Part shown: in pieces, positions 47,502 through 58,260 of the stretch
Position numbering within the stretch: the stretch's first letter is position 1
How the letters are laid out: each line of letters starts with the position of its first letter
NCBI RefSeq assembly: GCF_900106535.1
Contig: NZ_FNOH01000001.1
Span: 868,001-932,000, forward strand
Direction: 5' to 3'
DNA from: Myxococcus xanthus
GTDB taxonomy: Bacteria > Myxococcota > Myxococcia > Myxococcales > Myxococcaceae
Length of the DNA stretch: 64,000 bases
Notes under the pieces: model-generated
Told to the model about the DNA's origin: nothing
The model's database searches: none
What the model saw: the letters and a program-made list of their open reading frames with translations, nothing else
Position numbers and translations under genes: made by a program

Positions 47502-47524
47502 GTTGCGTTTGTGGCGCAAGCAAC
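47502..47524. promoter_or_regulatory. inverted repeat upstream of rpmG, possible operator
   Basis: GTTGC at 47502-47506 and GCAAC at 47520-47524 form an inverted repeat across 23 bases, and the next bases are partly symmetric. It lies about 107 bases before the rpmG start. The length equals that of Zur boxes, but the sequence does not match any Zur consensus I know. Tentative. Confidence 0.22.
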
Positions 47525-47557
47525 TGCGCGGGCTGGACGTCCGGGGAGCGCGCGCTG

Positions 47558-48052
47558 CTAAGCCTCGGCGTCTTCGTCCACGTCCGGGGCGCGAGTCGCG
47601 CTGCGCCGCTTCCGGTAACGCCTGATGGCGCGCTCCAGGGGACGCAGGCCCGCCAGGCACAGCAGGGCAATGGTCATGGTGGTGACGGCGGCGAAGTAGA
47701 AGCCCAGGCCGGCGGCCAGGCCCACGGACGCGGTGAGCCAGAGGTTGGCCGCCGTCGTCAGGCCCTTCACCTGGCCGTTGTGGCGCAGGATGACGCCCGC
47801 GCCCAGGAAGCCGATGCCCACCACCACCTGGCTGGCGATGCGGCTGATGTCACCCCGGGTACCCTCTGGGGTGTCAGGGCCCAACGCCACTTCGATGAAG
47901 ACGCTGGCCAGCGTGAAGCAGCACGCGCCCAGGGAGACGAGGATGTGGGTGCGCAGCCCGGCCGCCTGGCCGCGCACCTCACGCTCCAGGCCCAGCACGC
48001 CCCCCAGCAGGGCGGCCAGGGCCAATCTCAGCGCGACAATCTGCTCATCCAC
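47558..48052 (-). CDS. MgtC/SapB family membrane protein
   Basis: A 164-residue protein. It has the MgtC N-terminal motif [20 protein letters not shown], the [14 protein letters not shown] motif, and [11 protein letters not shown] plus [17 protein letters not shown], within four or five helices. It is short, lacking the ACT-like tail of long MgtC forms. Family members affect magnesium or phosphate homeostasis and F-ATPase. It starts with GTG. Confidence 0.92.
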   Translation of the reverse strand: MDEQIVALRLALAALLGGVLGLEREVRGQAAGLRTHILVSLGACCFTLASVFIEVALGPDTPEGTRGDISRIASQVVVGIGFLGAGVILRHNGQVKGLTTAANLWLTASVGLAAGLGFYFAAVTTMTIALLCLAGLRPLERAIRRYRKRRSATRAPDVDEDAEA

Positions 48053-48063
48053 GAACGGGGAGC

Positions 48064-48660
48064 CTACTCACCCAGCTCGATTTTCTCGTCCTTGTCCGCT
48101 TCGCTCAGTTCGGGATTGGGCAAGGTGGCCAGCGTGGCCGTCAGCAGCTTGCTGGATGGCACCACGTAGGGCGCCACTTCTTCACCCAGCTCCTGGACGT
48201 ACTGACCCACGCGCTGCTCGTAGTCCTCGTCCTTGGAGTTCCAGCTCCCGGCGGCGTCGGCGGACCAGACCTCTTCACCGTCGCGGCAGCGCACCAGCTT
48301 CGCGCTCACCGCGGCCTCCGCGCCGCTGCCCCGGAGCTGAATCTGGGGAGACAGCCAGAGCACGCCCTCCAGCCCCTCCACGCACAGCGTCTTGAACGTG
48401 GCGTCCGTGGGCACGTCGGGCAGCGCCGCGCTCTCCTTCACCAGGAAGTCGCGGTTCTGGTTCACCCACTGGCGGGCGATGAGGCTCCACAGCTCGCCCA
48501 CGGCGACCTTGCCGTCGGGCAGCGGCTGCGTCACCACCACCAGTCGCTTCACCTGGTGCTTGTCCACCGTGTCGTAGTCACTGCGCAGCCGCTGATTCTT
48601 CACCGCGGAGCATCCGGACAGCAGGCCCAGCCCGAGCACGGGCAACAGTCGCTTCATCAT
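48064..48660 (-). CDS. lipoprotein of the envelope/lipid-transport series
   Basis: A 198-residue lipoprotein with lipobox LLSGC in MMKRLLPVLGLGLLSGC; the ATG at 48657 is equally possible. From memory it resembles a myxobacterial/leptospiral lipoprotein family named MXAN_6521/LA_1396; I could not check this. It has TQPLPDGKVAVGELWSLIARQW and LVRCRDGEEVWSADAAGSW. It follows the RND gene by 69 bases on the same strand. Function unknown. Confidence 0.78.
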   Translation of the reverse strand: MMKRLLPVLGLGLLSGCSAVKNQRLRSDYDTVDKHQVKRLVVVTQPLPDGKVAVGELWSLIARQWVNQNRDFLVKESAALPDVPTDATFKTLCVEGLEGVLWLSPQIQLRGSGAEAAVSAKLVRCRDGEEVWSADAAGSWNSKDEDYEQRVGQYVQELGEEVAPYVVPSSKLLTATLATLPNPELSEADKDEKIELGE

Positions 48661-48729
48661 GATGTCCCTCTCCCGGCCCCCTTCCGCGGGAAGGGGGCCT
48701 CCTTCAGGTGCATGCCCGGGCCAGACGGC

Positions 48730-51414
48730 TCAGGCCGCCTTCGGCTCGGAGTCCTTGCCACCGCCAGTCGAGCCGCCCTCACCGGAGGACGCGCCCGACT
48801 CGCGCTGACGCCGGTCGTACATGAGCTGCATCACCGCGGCCAGCACCGTGAAGGACACCACCAGCGTGGTGATGAGGCCAATGCACGCTACCAGACCCAT
48901 GGAGCGCAGGCCGTTGTGGGCCGCGGCCAGCAGCGCCGCGAAGGCCACCACGGCAGTGAGCGTGGAGGACGCGACGGCCGCGCCCACGCTGCGCAGGGCC
49001 ACCAGGGGGGATGTGCCCTCCAGGAAGCGATGGAGCAGGTAGAGGCCGTGACTCACCCCGAAGCCCAGGAGGATGGGCAGGATGATGATGTTCATGAAGT
49101 TCAGGCGCAGCCCCGTCAGCGCCATGATGCCCAGCATCATCGCCACGCCCACGCCGAGCGGAATCACGGACGCCAGCGCCAGCTTCACGTTGCGGAAGTC
49201 CAGGAAGTGCATGGCCAGAATCCAGATCGCGGTGAGCACCACGGTGACCTTGCCGTCCCAGAGGACGATGCGCGCCAGCCGCGCGTAGAGCTGCGTGGCG
49301 CCCGCGGCGCGGAACTCCTTCTCCACCGTGGGGGCCTTGGGGTCCCACGCGTCCTGGTCGAACTTGCCCGGCGTGTACGCGGCCTTGATGACCTTCGTCT
49401 CGTCGGAGAACTTCAGCATCTTCTGGCCGTCCATCAGGTCCACGCTCGCGTAGATGTACGTGAGGTAGCCGTGGTTCTCCGGCTTCGCGGAGGGCAGGTT
49501 GCGGAACTGCGCGGTGTAGTTGGCCGGGACGCCGTGGACGTCGAAGGGCTTGGCGTCCAGCACCTTCTTGAAGAAGTCCGCGTTGGCCTGCATCTCCGGC
49601 GGCAGCGCGGCGACGGAGAAGCCCTCGTCCTCCAACTGCTGCATCTCCGCCTTCCACTCCTCCAGCACCTTGGCGTTGGCCGCGGCCGTCTCCGCCGGGG
49701 GCACGAAGGTGAAGATGCTCACCACCTGGTCGATGGAGGGGTACTTGTGCGCGTTCTGCGTCAGCTCCCGGTACACACCTTCGGCCTCGTCCAGGTCCTT
49801 GGTGTAGATGGCCATCGGGTCGCTGGAGATGTTGAAGCGCTCGTTGATTTCGTCCTGGAGCAGCACGGACGACATGCCGTCGGGGATGAGCGCGCGGGTG
49901 TTGTAGTTGAAGCTCACGCCGTACTTGAGGCGCTCGAAGAAGCCCAGCTCCACGCCCTTGGGCGGCTCCTCCGAACCGGCCCAGGGCACCGCGGCGGCGC
50001 AGATGAGCGCGACGATGGCCGTGCTGATGCCCAGCACCATCTTCGGCTTGGGGATGCGCAGCTCCTTGCCGGTGGTGGCGGAGTTGGTGGGCGGCGGCTT
50101 CATCACGCCGATGAGCTTCTGGGGCAGCTCCGGGTTGATGCGGCCGGCCAGCGCCAGGATGGCCGCGCTCCAGCAGAACAGCGTCAGGCCCAGGATGAGC
50201 GTGCCCATGCCGGCCAGGAAGCCGAACTGGCTGAAGCCGCGGAACTCGCTGACCATCAGCACGAAGAAGGAGCCCGCCGTCACCACCGCGGCCACCGCGG
50301 CCGGACGGCCCGCGTTCATCACCGCGTCCCGGATGGCCACGTCGTACGGCTTGCCCGCGCCCAACTCCAGCCGCGTGCGGAAGACGAAGTGGATGCCGTA
50401 GTCGATGCCGAAGCCGAGCAGGATGCCGCCCAGGATGGACGTAATCATGTTCAGCTCGCCCACCGTCGCGTAGGTGAACCCGAGCGTATAAATCGTGCCC
50501 ACCACCGTGCCGATGACGACCAGGAAGGTCGGCGCCAGCTTGCGGAAGAAGATGATGGTGATGAGGAAGATGGAGCCCAGGGCGATGAGCGTCACCGGCT
50601 CCAGCGACTCTTCAATCGCGAAGGAGTCATCCACCGTCGTCTTGTAGGAACCGGTGAAGCCGTAGGCGATGGTCTTCCCATCACCCATCAGCTTGTAGTC
50701 CTCCACCAGCTTCACCTTGCCCGGCTGCGCGGAGTACGCGTCAATCTGGCCCTTGAGCCGCTCGAGATAGTCCTTCGTCTTGCCGATTTCGGTGTTGTCC
50801 CACATCGGCTTGACGAGCAGCATCAACATCTTCTTGTCGTTGGAGATGTTGTAGTCGTCGCGGATGCTCTTCTTGCCAATGGAAGAGTACTTGTCGACCA
50901 GGTCCTGCATGTCGAGCTCGACGGGCTTGGAGCCGCCCAGGTCGATGAAGAACGGGTTGCTGCGCTTCAGCTTGTCGCGCAGGAACGCCATGATGCGGCG
51001 CTTGCCCTCGACCAGGTCCTCCGTCTTCACGAAGAGGACCATGTTCTGCTGGATGAACTCGACGGGCAGCTTGTAGGAGACGTTGCGGACGTTCTCCTTG
51101 TCGTCCTGCATGATTTTCGCGAGATCGTCGGCGGTGCGCTTGAGCGCGGCCTCGTCCTCCGAGCGCAGGGCGACCATGAGGAAGCCGCTGCCGCCCACCA
51201 TGTCGATGACCTGCTTGACGTCCTTCACCTCTTCCAGGTCCTGGGAGATGAGGTCGAGCTGGTTGGAGTTGATGTGAAGCTTCGACGTCCCCCACAGCGA
51301 CACGGCCAGCAGGGCCAGCATCACCAGGAGGACCGCCCCGGGCCTGCGGACCAGCAGTCCGGCAAAGGCGTGGGCGAAACGGGAGTGGGAGTTCGGATTT
51401 CTATCGCCGCTCAT
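48730..51414 (-). CDS. RND/MMPL family exporter
   Basis: An 894-residue transporter with the two-fold RND repeat: a helix near residue 30, a large periplasmic loop to ~residue 260, a bundle of five or six helices (FLITIIFFRKLAPTFLVV; ILGGILLGFGIDYGIHFVF with the GxDYG motif), a second loop, and a second bundle with LGFGVSHGLYLLHRFL. It fits the hydrophobe/hopanoid-type MMPL branch (HpnN-like) rather than AcrB by length. It likely moves a lipid or hydrophobic compound to the outer membrane. Confidence 0.9.
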   Translation of the reverse strand: MSGDRNPNSHSRFAHAFAGLLVRRPGAVLLVMLALLAVSLWGTSKLHINSNQLDLISQDLEEVKDVKQVIDMVGGSGFLMVALRSEDEAALKRTADDLAKIMQDDKENVRNVSYKLPVEFIQQNMVLFVKTEDLVEGKRRIMAFLRDKLKRSNPFFIDLGGSKPVELDMQDLVDKYSSIGKKSIRDDYNISNDKKMLMLLVKPMWDNTEIGKTKDYLERLKGQIDAYSAQPGKVKLVEDYKLMGDGKTIAYGFTGSYKTTVDDSFAIEESLEPVTLIALGSIFLITIIFFRKLAPTFLVVIGTVVGTIYTLGFTYATVGELNMITSILGGILLGFGIDYGIHFVFRTRLELGAGKPYDVAIRDAVMNAGRPAAVAAVVTAGSFFVLMVSEFRGFSQFGFLAGMGTLILGLTLFCWSAAILALAGRINPELPQKLIGVMKPPPTNSATTGKELRIPKPKMVLGISTAIVALICAAAVPWAGSEEPPKGVELGFFERLKYGVSFNYNTRALIPDGMSSVLLQDEINERFNISSDPMAIYTKDLDEAEGVYRELTQNAHKYPSIDQVVSIFTFVPPAETAAANAKVLEEWKAEMQQLEDEGFSVAALPPEMQANADFFKKVLDAKPFDVHGVPANYTAQFRNLPSAKPENHGYLTYIYASVDLMDGQKMLKFSDETKVIKAAYTPGKFDQDAWDPKAPTVEKEFRAAGATQLYARLARIVLWDGKVTVVLTAIWILAMHFLDFRNVKLALASVIPLGVGVAMMLGIMALTGLRLNFMNIIILPILLGFGVSHGLYLLHRFLEGTSPLVALRSVGAAVASSTLTAVVAFAALLAAAHNGLRSMGLVACIGLITTLVVSFTVLAAVMQLMYDRRQRESGASSGEGGSTGGGKDSEPKAA

Positions 51415-51526
51415 GCGGCGGCGACCCTACTGGCAAACGCCCTGACCCGAAAGGCAAAGCCCGGCCGCCCGGTCGCTGCCCTGCCACGGACGCCCGCGTC
51501 ATGGCGGGGCGCCCCAGAGCCCGCCC

Positions 51527-53665
51527 TCAGTGGGCGGGCGGCGCGGAGACCCGCAGCACGTCGTTTTCCGGTTCCTTGGGAGGTAAAAGGAACGAGCGCG
51601 GGTGCTTCACCAGGTGCGAGAGCACGGCGCGCAGGAAGGGCAGGGCCTCGCGGGCCGGGACGTCGCGGGCGCGGACGGCCACCCCCAGCGCCAGCGAGAA
51701 GGACACCCCGAAGTTGATGAGGCCGGTGAAGGCCATGCCCGCCAGCGCGGCCAGGAACTCCGGCTGGAGCACCGCGCCGGGCCCCATCGCCGTGCCCGCC
51801 AGGGAAATCAAGCCGAGCACGAAGGTGACGTGGCGCACGTCCAGCCCCAGCCCGAAGAAGCCGCCCACCAACGGTCCCAGGACCAGCAGGAAGCCCAGTG
51901 TCACGTTGGCCCCCAGGCCAGATGCCGCGTGCTGGAAGGTATCCGCCAGGCGCCGGGCGCGGGCCTCCCCCAGAAGCCGCCGCAGCACGCGGTGGTGGGC
52001 CAGCGCCTCGGGCAGCCGCCGGTACACCACGAAGTTCTCCAGCCAACCGCCCGCCACGCTGCTCATCCACAGAAAAACGCCCGTGATGGCGGCGAATATC
52101 AACGTGCCGCTCTTCCACGGATGCAGCGAGGCCAACGTGGCCTGGGCCTTGGCCGGGCTCATGAAGGTGTGGCCGGTGATGAACTCGTACCCCAGCGCGA
52201 ACACGATGGCCGTCGGGGCCACCACGCCCAGGTTGCCCATGAAGGCCGCCAACTGGGAACGGGTGATTCGCGGGATGAGCTCCACCAGGCTCGCCAGCCG
52301 CTGCCCCCGGGCACCTTCCCCCACCGCGCCCGCCAGCGTGGCCGCCGTCACGGACGGCTGCTTGGTGGCCAGGGTGAAGCCCAGCGCTTGGATGAGGAGG
52401 AAGGCCAGGGCGTAGTTGAGGCCCACGGCCAGGAAGGAGAAGAAGGGCGCCAGCATCAGGCCCGACAGGAACGTCTTGGTGACCACCGCGATCGCCGTCA
52501 CCAGCCCGCCGCCCGCCGCGGAGTGCACCATCGCGTGGAAGCCCTCGCGAGTGCTGGTGATGTAGTGCTCGCCGGAGTGCCCCGCGCGTTCGATGATTTT
52601 GCGCGCCAGCATCCGCATGTTGCGCTTCACCAGCTCCACCACGGAGCGGTCCGCGTGCGCGCGCCGCAGCAGGTCCGACACCAGCGTCATGGCCTCGCGC
52701 CAGCGCGCTTCGCCTCGAGGGGCCCCCAGCACTCGGGCAATGGCCTCCATGCGCTCCAGGCCCCGGCGGATGCGCTCCAGCCGGTACACCAGGTCCACGC
52801 TGACGCCCGAGTCCTCCAGGTGGCGTGACACGCTGGCCACCACCTGGCGGCAGTCGGCCACGCATTGCGATAAATCCCGCAGCGTGTCCGCCGCCGCGTC
52901 GCGCGCCAGGACCGCGTCACAGACCAGCCGCATCCGCAGGAAGGGCGAGGCGCGGAAGGACGTCTCCGGGCTGCGGTCGCGCACGTCCTCGGCGATGCCC
53001 AGGGCCGCCACCTGCACCGCCAGCAGCAGCAGCGCGTCCATCAAATCCGCGCGCACGCGGGCGGCGGGCATGGGCTCTGGCGACGCGGGTTCGCCGACCA
53101 GCGCCGCGAGCTGCGCGAGCCGTGCGGGGGACAGCCGTGCCAGCCAATCCGCGTCGTCCGGGTTCGGGCACAGGCGCAGCAGCAGCTCCGACAGCTTGCC
53201 GCGCTCCGGAGGGGCGGGCAGCAGCGAACGGGCGAGCCGGTCCGACGCCTCCGCGAAGAAGCCCTGTCCGGCGGGCAGCCCTACCTGGGCGAAGAGCTTG
53301 AGGCCCCGGCTGCCCTCGAACACGGCGGCCACCAGCCGCGTGAGGGCGGCGCGCATGGCGGGCTCGCCTTCGAGCACGCGCACCATCAGGGCCAGCCGGC
53401 TGTCGGCGGCGGAGACCTCGGGTTCGGAGGCGTCCACCAGCGCGTGGGCGGGGATGCGCTCGCGCAGCCACTGCATCCAGCGCTCCACCCATTGGAGCCG
53501 GTCCTCCAGGCCGCCCTCGGGCACGTCGCACAGCAGCCGGTACAAATCCCGCACGGCGGAGTGGCCCGGCGCCCGGGGCGCGTACTGCATGCAGAACGCG
53601 TCCACTTCGCGGGCGGAGGGTTGCTGCCTGGGGGCGGGGGACGGCACGGGGGCGGGGTCGGTCAT
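51527..53665 (-). CDS. COG4389 family membrane protein (misnamed site-specific recombinase)
   Basis: A 712-residue protein. The N-terminal ~370 residues are helical and soluble; the rest has about six membrane segments, with LIQALGFTLATKQPSVTAATLAG and FMGNLGVVAPTAIVFALGYEF. This matches the family labelled Gcr/site-specific recombinase, but no recombinase motif is present, so that label should not be used. It sits between mlaC-like and RND genes in one direction, suggesting an envelope role. Confidence 0.82.
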   Translation of the reverse strand: MTDPAPVPSPAPRQQPSAREVDAFCMQYAPRAPGHSAVRDLYRLLCDVPEGGLEDRLQWVERWMQWLRERIPAHALVDASEPEVSAADSRLALMVRVLEGEPAMRAALTRLVAAVFEGSRGLKLFAQVGLPAGQGFFAEASDRLARSLLPAPPERGKLSELLLRLCPNPDDADWLARLSPARLAQLAALVGEPASPEPMPAARVRADLMDALLLLAVQVAALGIAEDVRDRSPETSFRASPFLRMRLVCDAVLARDAAADTLRDLSQCVADCRQVVASVSRHLEDSGVSVDLVYRLERIRRGLERMEAIARVLGAPRGEARWREAMTLVSDLLRRAHADRSVVELVKRNMRMLARKIIERAGHSGEHYITSTREGFHAMVHSAAGGGLVTAIAVVTKTFLSGLMLAPFFSFLAVGLNYALAFLLIQALGFTLATKQPSVTAATLAGAVGEGARGQRLASLVELIPRITRSQLAAFMGNLGVVAPTAIVFALGYEFITGHTFMSPAKAQATLASLHPWKSGTLIFAAITGVFLWMSSVAGGWLENFVVYRRLPEALAHHRVLRRLLGEARARRLADTFQHAASGLGANVTLGFLLVLGPLVGGFFGLGLDVRHVTFVLGLISLAGTAMGPGAVLQPEFLAALAGMAFTGLINFGVSFSLALGVAVRARDVPAREALPFLRAVLSHLVKHPRSFLLPPKEPENDVLRVSAPPAH

Positions 53666-53772
53666 CGGCCAGGCACGAGGGGAAGGGCGACTCTACGCGA
53701 AGCACGGACCCCGCGAAAACAACAGTGGTGCGGCCGGGAAGCCTGGTGGCCCGGCCGCCGGGCAGGTGCGGG

Positions 53773-54348
53773 CTACTTCTTCTTCACCTTCGCCAGCTCC
53801 GTGCGCATGCGCTCCAGCAACAGGTCCCAGCCGCCCTTCTCCATCAGCGGCTTCACCTGCGTGTCCCGGATGTCCTGGAGCATGGACGAGCCCAGCACCG
53901 TCACGTCCACGACCTTCCAGGCGGCGGCTTCCTTCACCAGCCGATACTTGAGCTTCATCTCCTGCGTCTTCAGCGGGTGCTTGATGAAGACGGTGGAGGC
54001 CACCGTGGCCTCGGGGCCCTGCACCTGCGAGGGCTCGTAGGTGATGCTGTCCAGGTTCTTGAAGTTCTCCCGCACGCGGGGGAAGGCGATGTTCGCGAAG
54101 AGGTCCTGGAACAGCGTGACGAACTCCTTGCGCTGCGCATCGGTGCCCTTGTCCCAGTTATCGCCGAGCAGGAACTTTCCCTGCTCCTGGCTGCCGAAGT
54201 GCTTGAGGGCCAGGGCGTCGCGCTCGTAGCGCACGGACTGCACCACGGTCTTCACCGGCTTGGCGATGGGGTCTTCCTTCGCGGCGAGCGCGGGGAGGGC
54301 GAAGGCGAAGGTGGCCAGGAAGGCGAGGGTACGGAAGCGGGCGTTCAT
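53773..54348 (-). CDS. MlaC/Ttg2D family phospholipid-binding protein
   Basis: A 191-residue periplasmic protein with signal peptide ending LPALAA. The MlaC region has GDNWDKGTDAQRKEFVTLFQDLF and YRLVKEAAAWKVVDVTVLGSSM (in part). MlaC-type proteins carry phospholipids or other lipids across the periplasm. Only the carrier is here; no MlaBDEF ABC genes adjoin. It is first in the minus-strand order MlaC, COG4389, RND, lipoprotein. Confidence 0.9.
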   Translation of the reverse strand: MNARFRTLAFLATFAFALPALAAKEDPIAKPVKTVVQSVRYERDALALKHFGSQEQGKFLLGDNWDKGTDAQRKEFVTLFQDLFANIAFPRVRENFKNLDSITYEPSQVQGPEATVASTVFIKHPLKTQEMKLKYRLVKEAAAWKVVDVTVLGSSMLQDIRDTQVKPLMEKGGWDLLLERMRTELAKVKKK

Positions 54349-54517
54349 GTCGGGCTGTTCCTCCAGAGCGGATGCGCGGACGTCTGTTAGCCCAAGGGAA
54401 CGTCCGGCGCCTCGCGAAATTCATGCTGGGGTGGGAGGCGGACATCCGGTCGTAGTTGCCTGGTCGCTGTTCGCTGGCGGATTCCGAAAAGTTGAATGAT
54501 GCGGCCCTCTTGCGCGT

Positions 54518-54547
54518 TTGACTCCTCTAGGACGCCACGTCTAGTGT
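54518..54547 (+). promoter_or_regulatory. candidate promoter of metK
   Basis: TTGACT (54518-54523) resembles a housekeeping -35 box. After 18 bases comes TAGTGT (54542-54547) as a weak -10. This places transcription start about 33 bases before the metK ATG. No SAM riboswitch pattern is seen in this leader. Confidence 0.35.
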
Positions 54548-54586
54548 CCGGCCTTCGCGCACTGTCAGCGCAGCCTCTGAGACGAC

Positions 54587-55777
54587 ATGCCTACCGACTT
54601 CCTGTTCACGTCTGAATCCGTCACTGAAGGCCACCCGGACAAGATCGCCGACCAGATCTCCGACGGTGTGCTGGATGCCATCATCGCCAAGGACCCTCAG
54701 GCGCGCGTCGCCGTGGAGACGCTCGTCAAGACGGGCCTCGCCATCGTCGCGGGTGAGGTGACGACGAACTGTTACGTGGACATCCCGAAGCTCGTCCGCA
54801 GCACCATCTGCCGCATCGGGTACACCGACAGCTCCATGGGCTACGACGGCAACACCTGCGGCGTCATGGTGGCCATCGAAGGCCAGAGCCAGGACATCGC
54901 CCGGGGTGTCGACAACAAGAAGGACCAGGGCGCCGGCGACCAGGGCATGATGTTCGGCTTCGCCTGCGACGAGACGCCGGAGCTGATGCCGGCTCCCATC
55001 CACTACGCGCACGCCATCACCCGCCGCCTGGCGGATGTGCGTCGCAAGCAGCACCCGTGGATCCGCCCGGACGGCAAGAGCCAGGTGACGGTGGAGTACC
55101 GCGACGGCCGCCCCGCCCGCATCGACGCGGTGGTGGTGTCCACGCAGCACTCCGATGAGGTCTCCAACAAGAAGATCCAGGAGGCCATCCGCGAGGACGT
55201 CATCGCGAAGGCGCTGCCCAAGAAGCTCATCGACAACAAGACGAAGTTCTTCATCAACCCCACCGGTCGCTTCGTGGTGGGTGGCCCCATGGGTGACTCC
55301 GGCCTGACGGGCCGGAAGATCATCGTGGACACCTACGGCGGCATGGGCCGTCACGGTGGCGGCGCGTTCAGTGGCAAGGACCCGTCCAAGGTGGACCGCT
55401 CGGCCGCGTACATGGGCCGTCACATCGCCAAGACGGTGGTGGCCGCGGGCCTGGCCCGGCGCTGCGAGGTGCAGGTGTCCTACGCCATCGGCGTGGCCGA
55501 GCCCGTCAGCGTCATGGTGGAGACCTTCGGCACCGCCACGGTTCCGGAAGAGCGCATCGCCCTGGCCGTCCGCAAGACGTTCGGCCTGCGTCCGCGCGAA
55601 ATCACCGAGTACCTGAACCTGCTGCGGCCCATCTACCAGAAGACCGCCGCCTACGGTCACTTCGGCCGCACGGAGAAGGAGTTCACCTGGGAGCGCGTCG
55701 AGGAGAAGAAGGACGCGCTGCGGGATGCCGCCAAGAGCGCCACGCCGTCAGGTGGCCGCCGCCTGAAGGCCGTCTGA
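54587..55777 (+). CDS. metK: S-adenosylmethionine synthetase
   Basis: A 396-residue enzyme of standard length. It begins [20 protein letters not shown], contains [16 protein letters not shown] and [16 protein letters not shown], and ends with the family's [13 protein letters not shown]. It makes SAM from methionine and ATP in the cytoplasm. It converges on ahcY, whose product handles the SAH left after methylation. No tail or insertion is odd. Confidence 0.98.
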   Translation: MPTDFLFTSESVTEGHPDKIADQISDGVLDAIIAKDPQARVAVETLVKTGLAIVAGEVTTNCYVDIPKLVRSTICRIGYTDSSMGYDGNTCGVMVAIEGQSQDIARGVDNKKDQGAGDQGMMFGFACDETPELMPAPIHYAHAITRRLADVRRKQHPWIRPDGKSQVTVEYRDGRPARIDAVVVSTQHSDEVSNKKIQEAIREDVIAKALPKKLIDNKTKFFINPTGRFVVGGPMGDSGLTGRKIIVDTYGGMGRHGGGAFSGKDPSKVDRSAAYMGRHIAKTVVAAGLARRCEVQVSYAIGVAEPVSVMVETFGTATVPEERIALAVRKTFGLRPREITEYLNLLRPIYQKTAAYGHFGRTEKEFTWERVEEKKDALRDAAKSATPSGGRRLKAV

Positions 55778-55835
55778 GACAGGGCGCTTCGATTCGGCCC
55801 CCACGCTGCCTCACCGGCGCGTGAGGGCCCGCAAG

Positions 55836-55876
55836 CACACGGGCCGCTTCCCAGGAAGGGAGGCGGCCCGTTGTGT
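55836..55876. terminator. bidirectional terminator between metK and ahcY
   Basis: ACGGGCCGC (55839-55847) pairs with GCGGCCCGT (55863-55871) around a 15-base loop; outer CAC/GTG can extend it past a bulge. TTGTGTTTCT follows on the plus strand, giving a weak T-run. It lies between the convergent metK stop (55777) and ahcY stop (55981). Confidence 0.75.
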
Positions 55877-55980
55877 TTCTGCCTGGGCGCTTCGCTGGCG
55901 CGCGAGCCCGGCGTGCTCGAGGCTTCGTCGCGGCCAAGCCCTCGCCCCGGTGCAGGCGGGCGAGGGCGACAGCGGACCGC

Positions 55981-57411
<1,431 letters not shown>

Positions 57412-57472
57412 GGCAATGGCTCCTGGTCCAGCGGGCGCGGCGTTCCGGGCTCGGGGAAGTTCGGTGTGGATG

Positions 57473-57496
57473 CTTGCGACGACTCACCCTCGCAAG
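57473..57496 (-). promoter_or_regulatory. ahcY: expression-platform hairpin of the SAH riboswitch (candidate)
   Basis: CTTGCGA and TCGCAAG (57490-57496 and 57473-57479 on the minus strand) form a perfect 7-bp stem. Its loop holds GGTGAG, exactly complementary to the CTCACC of the aptamer at 57509-57514. Pairing of loop with aptamer when SAH is absent is a possible switch. It is upstream of the ahcY ATG by about 60 bases. Confidence 0.45.
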
Positions 57497-57499
57497 AGA

Positions 57500-57580
57500 C
57501 GCGTACAGGTGAGCGCCGTTGGGTGATTCCGCTTCGAGCCTGGGGCCGGGTCCGGCCTCGCAGCGCTCCTCGAAGTCAGC
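57500..57580 (-). ncRNA. SAH riboswitch (S-adenosylhomocysteine aptamer)
   Basis: Minus-strand conserved core: CGAGGAGCGCTGC, then CCAGGCTCG, then AACGGCGCTCACC, as in known SAH riboswitches. P1 is CTTCGAG (57569-57575) with CTCGAAG (57532-57538). P2 is capped by GGCCG-GACC-CGGCC (57543-57556). GAGCGC can form the pseudoknot with GCGCTC. It lies 89 bases before ahcY. SAH binding normally turns the gene on. Confidence 0.93.
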
Positions 57581-57675
57581 GGGGAACCTACGAAAAGGAC
57601 CCCTTCATTTCAACGAGAGACTGCCGCCCCCGGGGGCAGGCGGACAGCCTGCTCCATCCACTTCCAGACGCCCAC

Positions 57676-58146
57676 CTAGCGAGGGAACGTGGCGAGCGTG
57701 AGGGACTCGGGAGGGACGGCCAGCTCCTTGGGCGCCAGCGCCACGCCGGACAGGTAGCGCCAGCCGGTGCCGTCGTGCCGGAAGTCGGAGCGCTCCACGA
57801 AGGAGCGGTCCTTTCCCTTCTCGAACACCTTGGCGAAGAAGAGCACCTGCGCCAGGCCGTCCGCGTCCGGTTCCCGGCGGTCCATCACCACCAGCTTCGG
57901 GTACTGGTGCGCCTGGGCGAAGGCGCGCAGCTCGCGCAGCACCTCGTCCTGGGGCCGCGCGCGGTCCGGGTGGTGGGGGTGCAGCGTCTTCCACAGCCAG
58001 GCCACTTCGCGCAGGGCGAAGGCGCTGTAGCGGCTGCGCATGAGGCGCTCGGCGTCGGGCGGCTCGGCCTCGCCTCGGTGGAAGGGCGCGCAGCACTCGC
58101 GGTAGCGCAGGCCGGAGGAGCAGGGACAGAGGGGGGCAGGGGGCAT
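57676..58146 (-). CDS. YchJ family SEC-C motif protein
   Basis: A 156-residue protein with the N-terminal metal-binding motif CPCSSGLRYRECCAPFH, followed by RLMRSRYSAFALREVAWLWKTLHP (in part) and a NTF2-like C-terminal half ending ALAPKELAVPP. This is the YchJ/UPF0225 type, of unknown function. ATG 58146 begins just ahead of the cysteines (MPPAPLCPCSSG). The gene ends 96 bases upstream of the riboswitch and is divergent from uppP. Confidence 0.88.
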   Translation of the reverse strand: MPPAPLCPCSSGLRYRECCAPFHRGEAEPPDAERLMRSRYSAFALREVAWLWKTLHPHHPDRARPQDEVLRELRAFAQAHQYPKLVVMDRREPDADGLAQVLFFAKVFEKGKDRSFVERSDFRHDGTGWRYLSGVALAPKELAVPPESLTLATFPR

Positions 58147-58260
58147 GGTGCGGTCCGAGCCTACCCGTCCCGCGCGGGCCGTGGGTGTTCGTGCGTACAG
58201 AGGCGGTGGAACACCCTTGCTGGGCGGGGAGAGCGGGCATACATCCGGGGGCCGCACCCT

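Noticed and set aside
51527-53665. Site-specific recombinase label for the COG4389 protein
   Set aside because: The family carries that name in some databases, but there are no tyrosine or serine recombinase residues and several membrane helices are present.
54349-54586. SAM riboswitch upstream of metK
   Set aside because: I found no conserved SAM aptamer blocks; only a weak promoter and a small CTAG-type inverted repeat are present.
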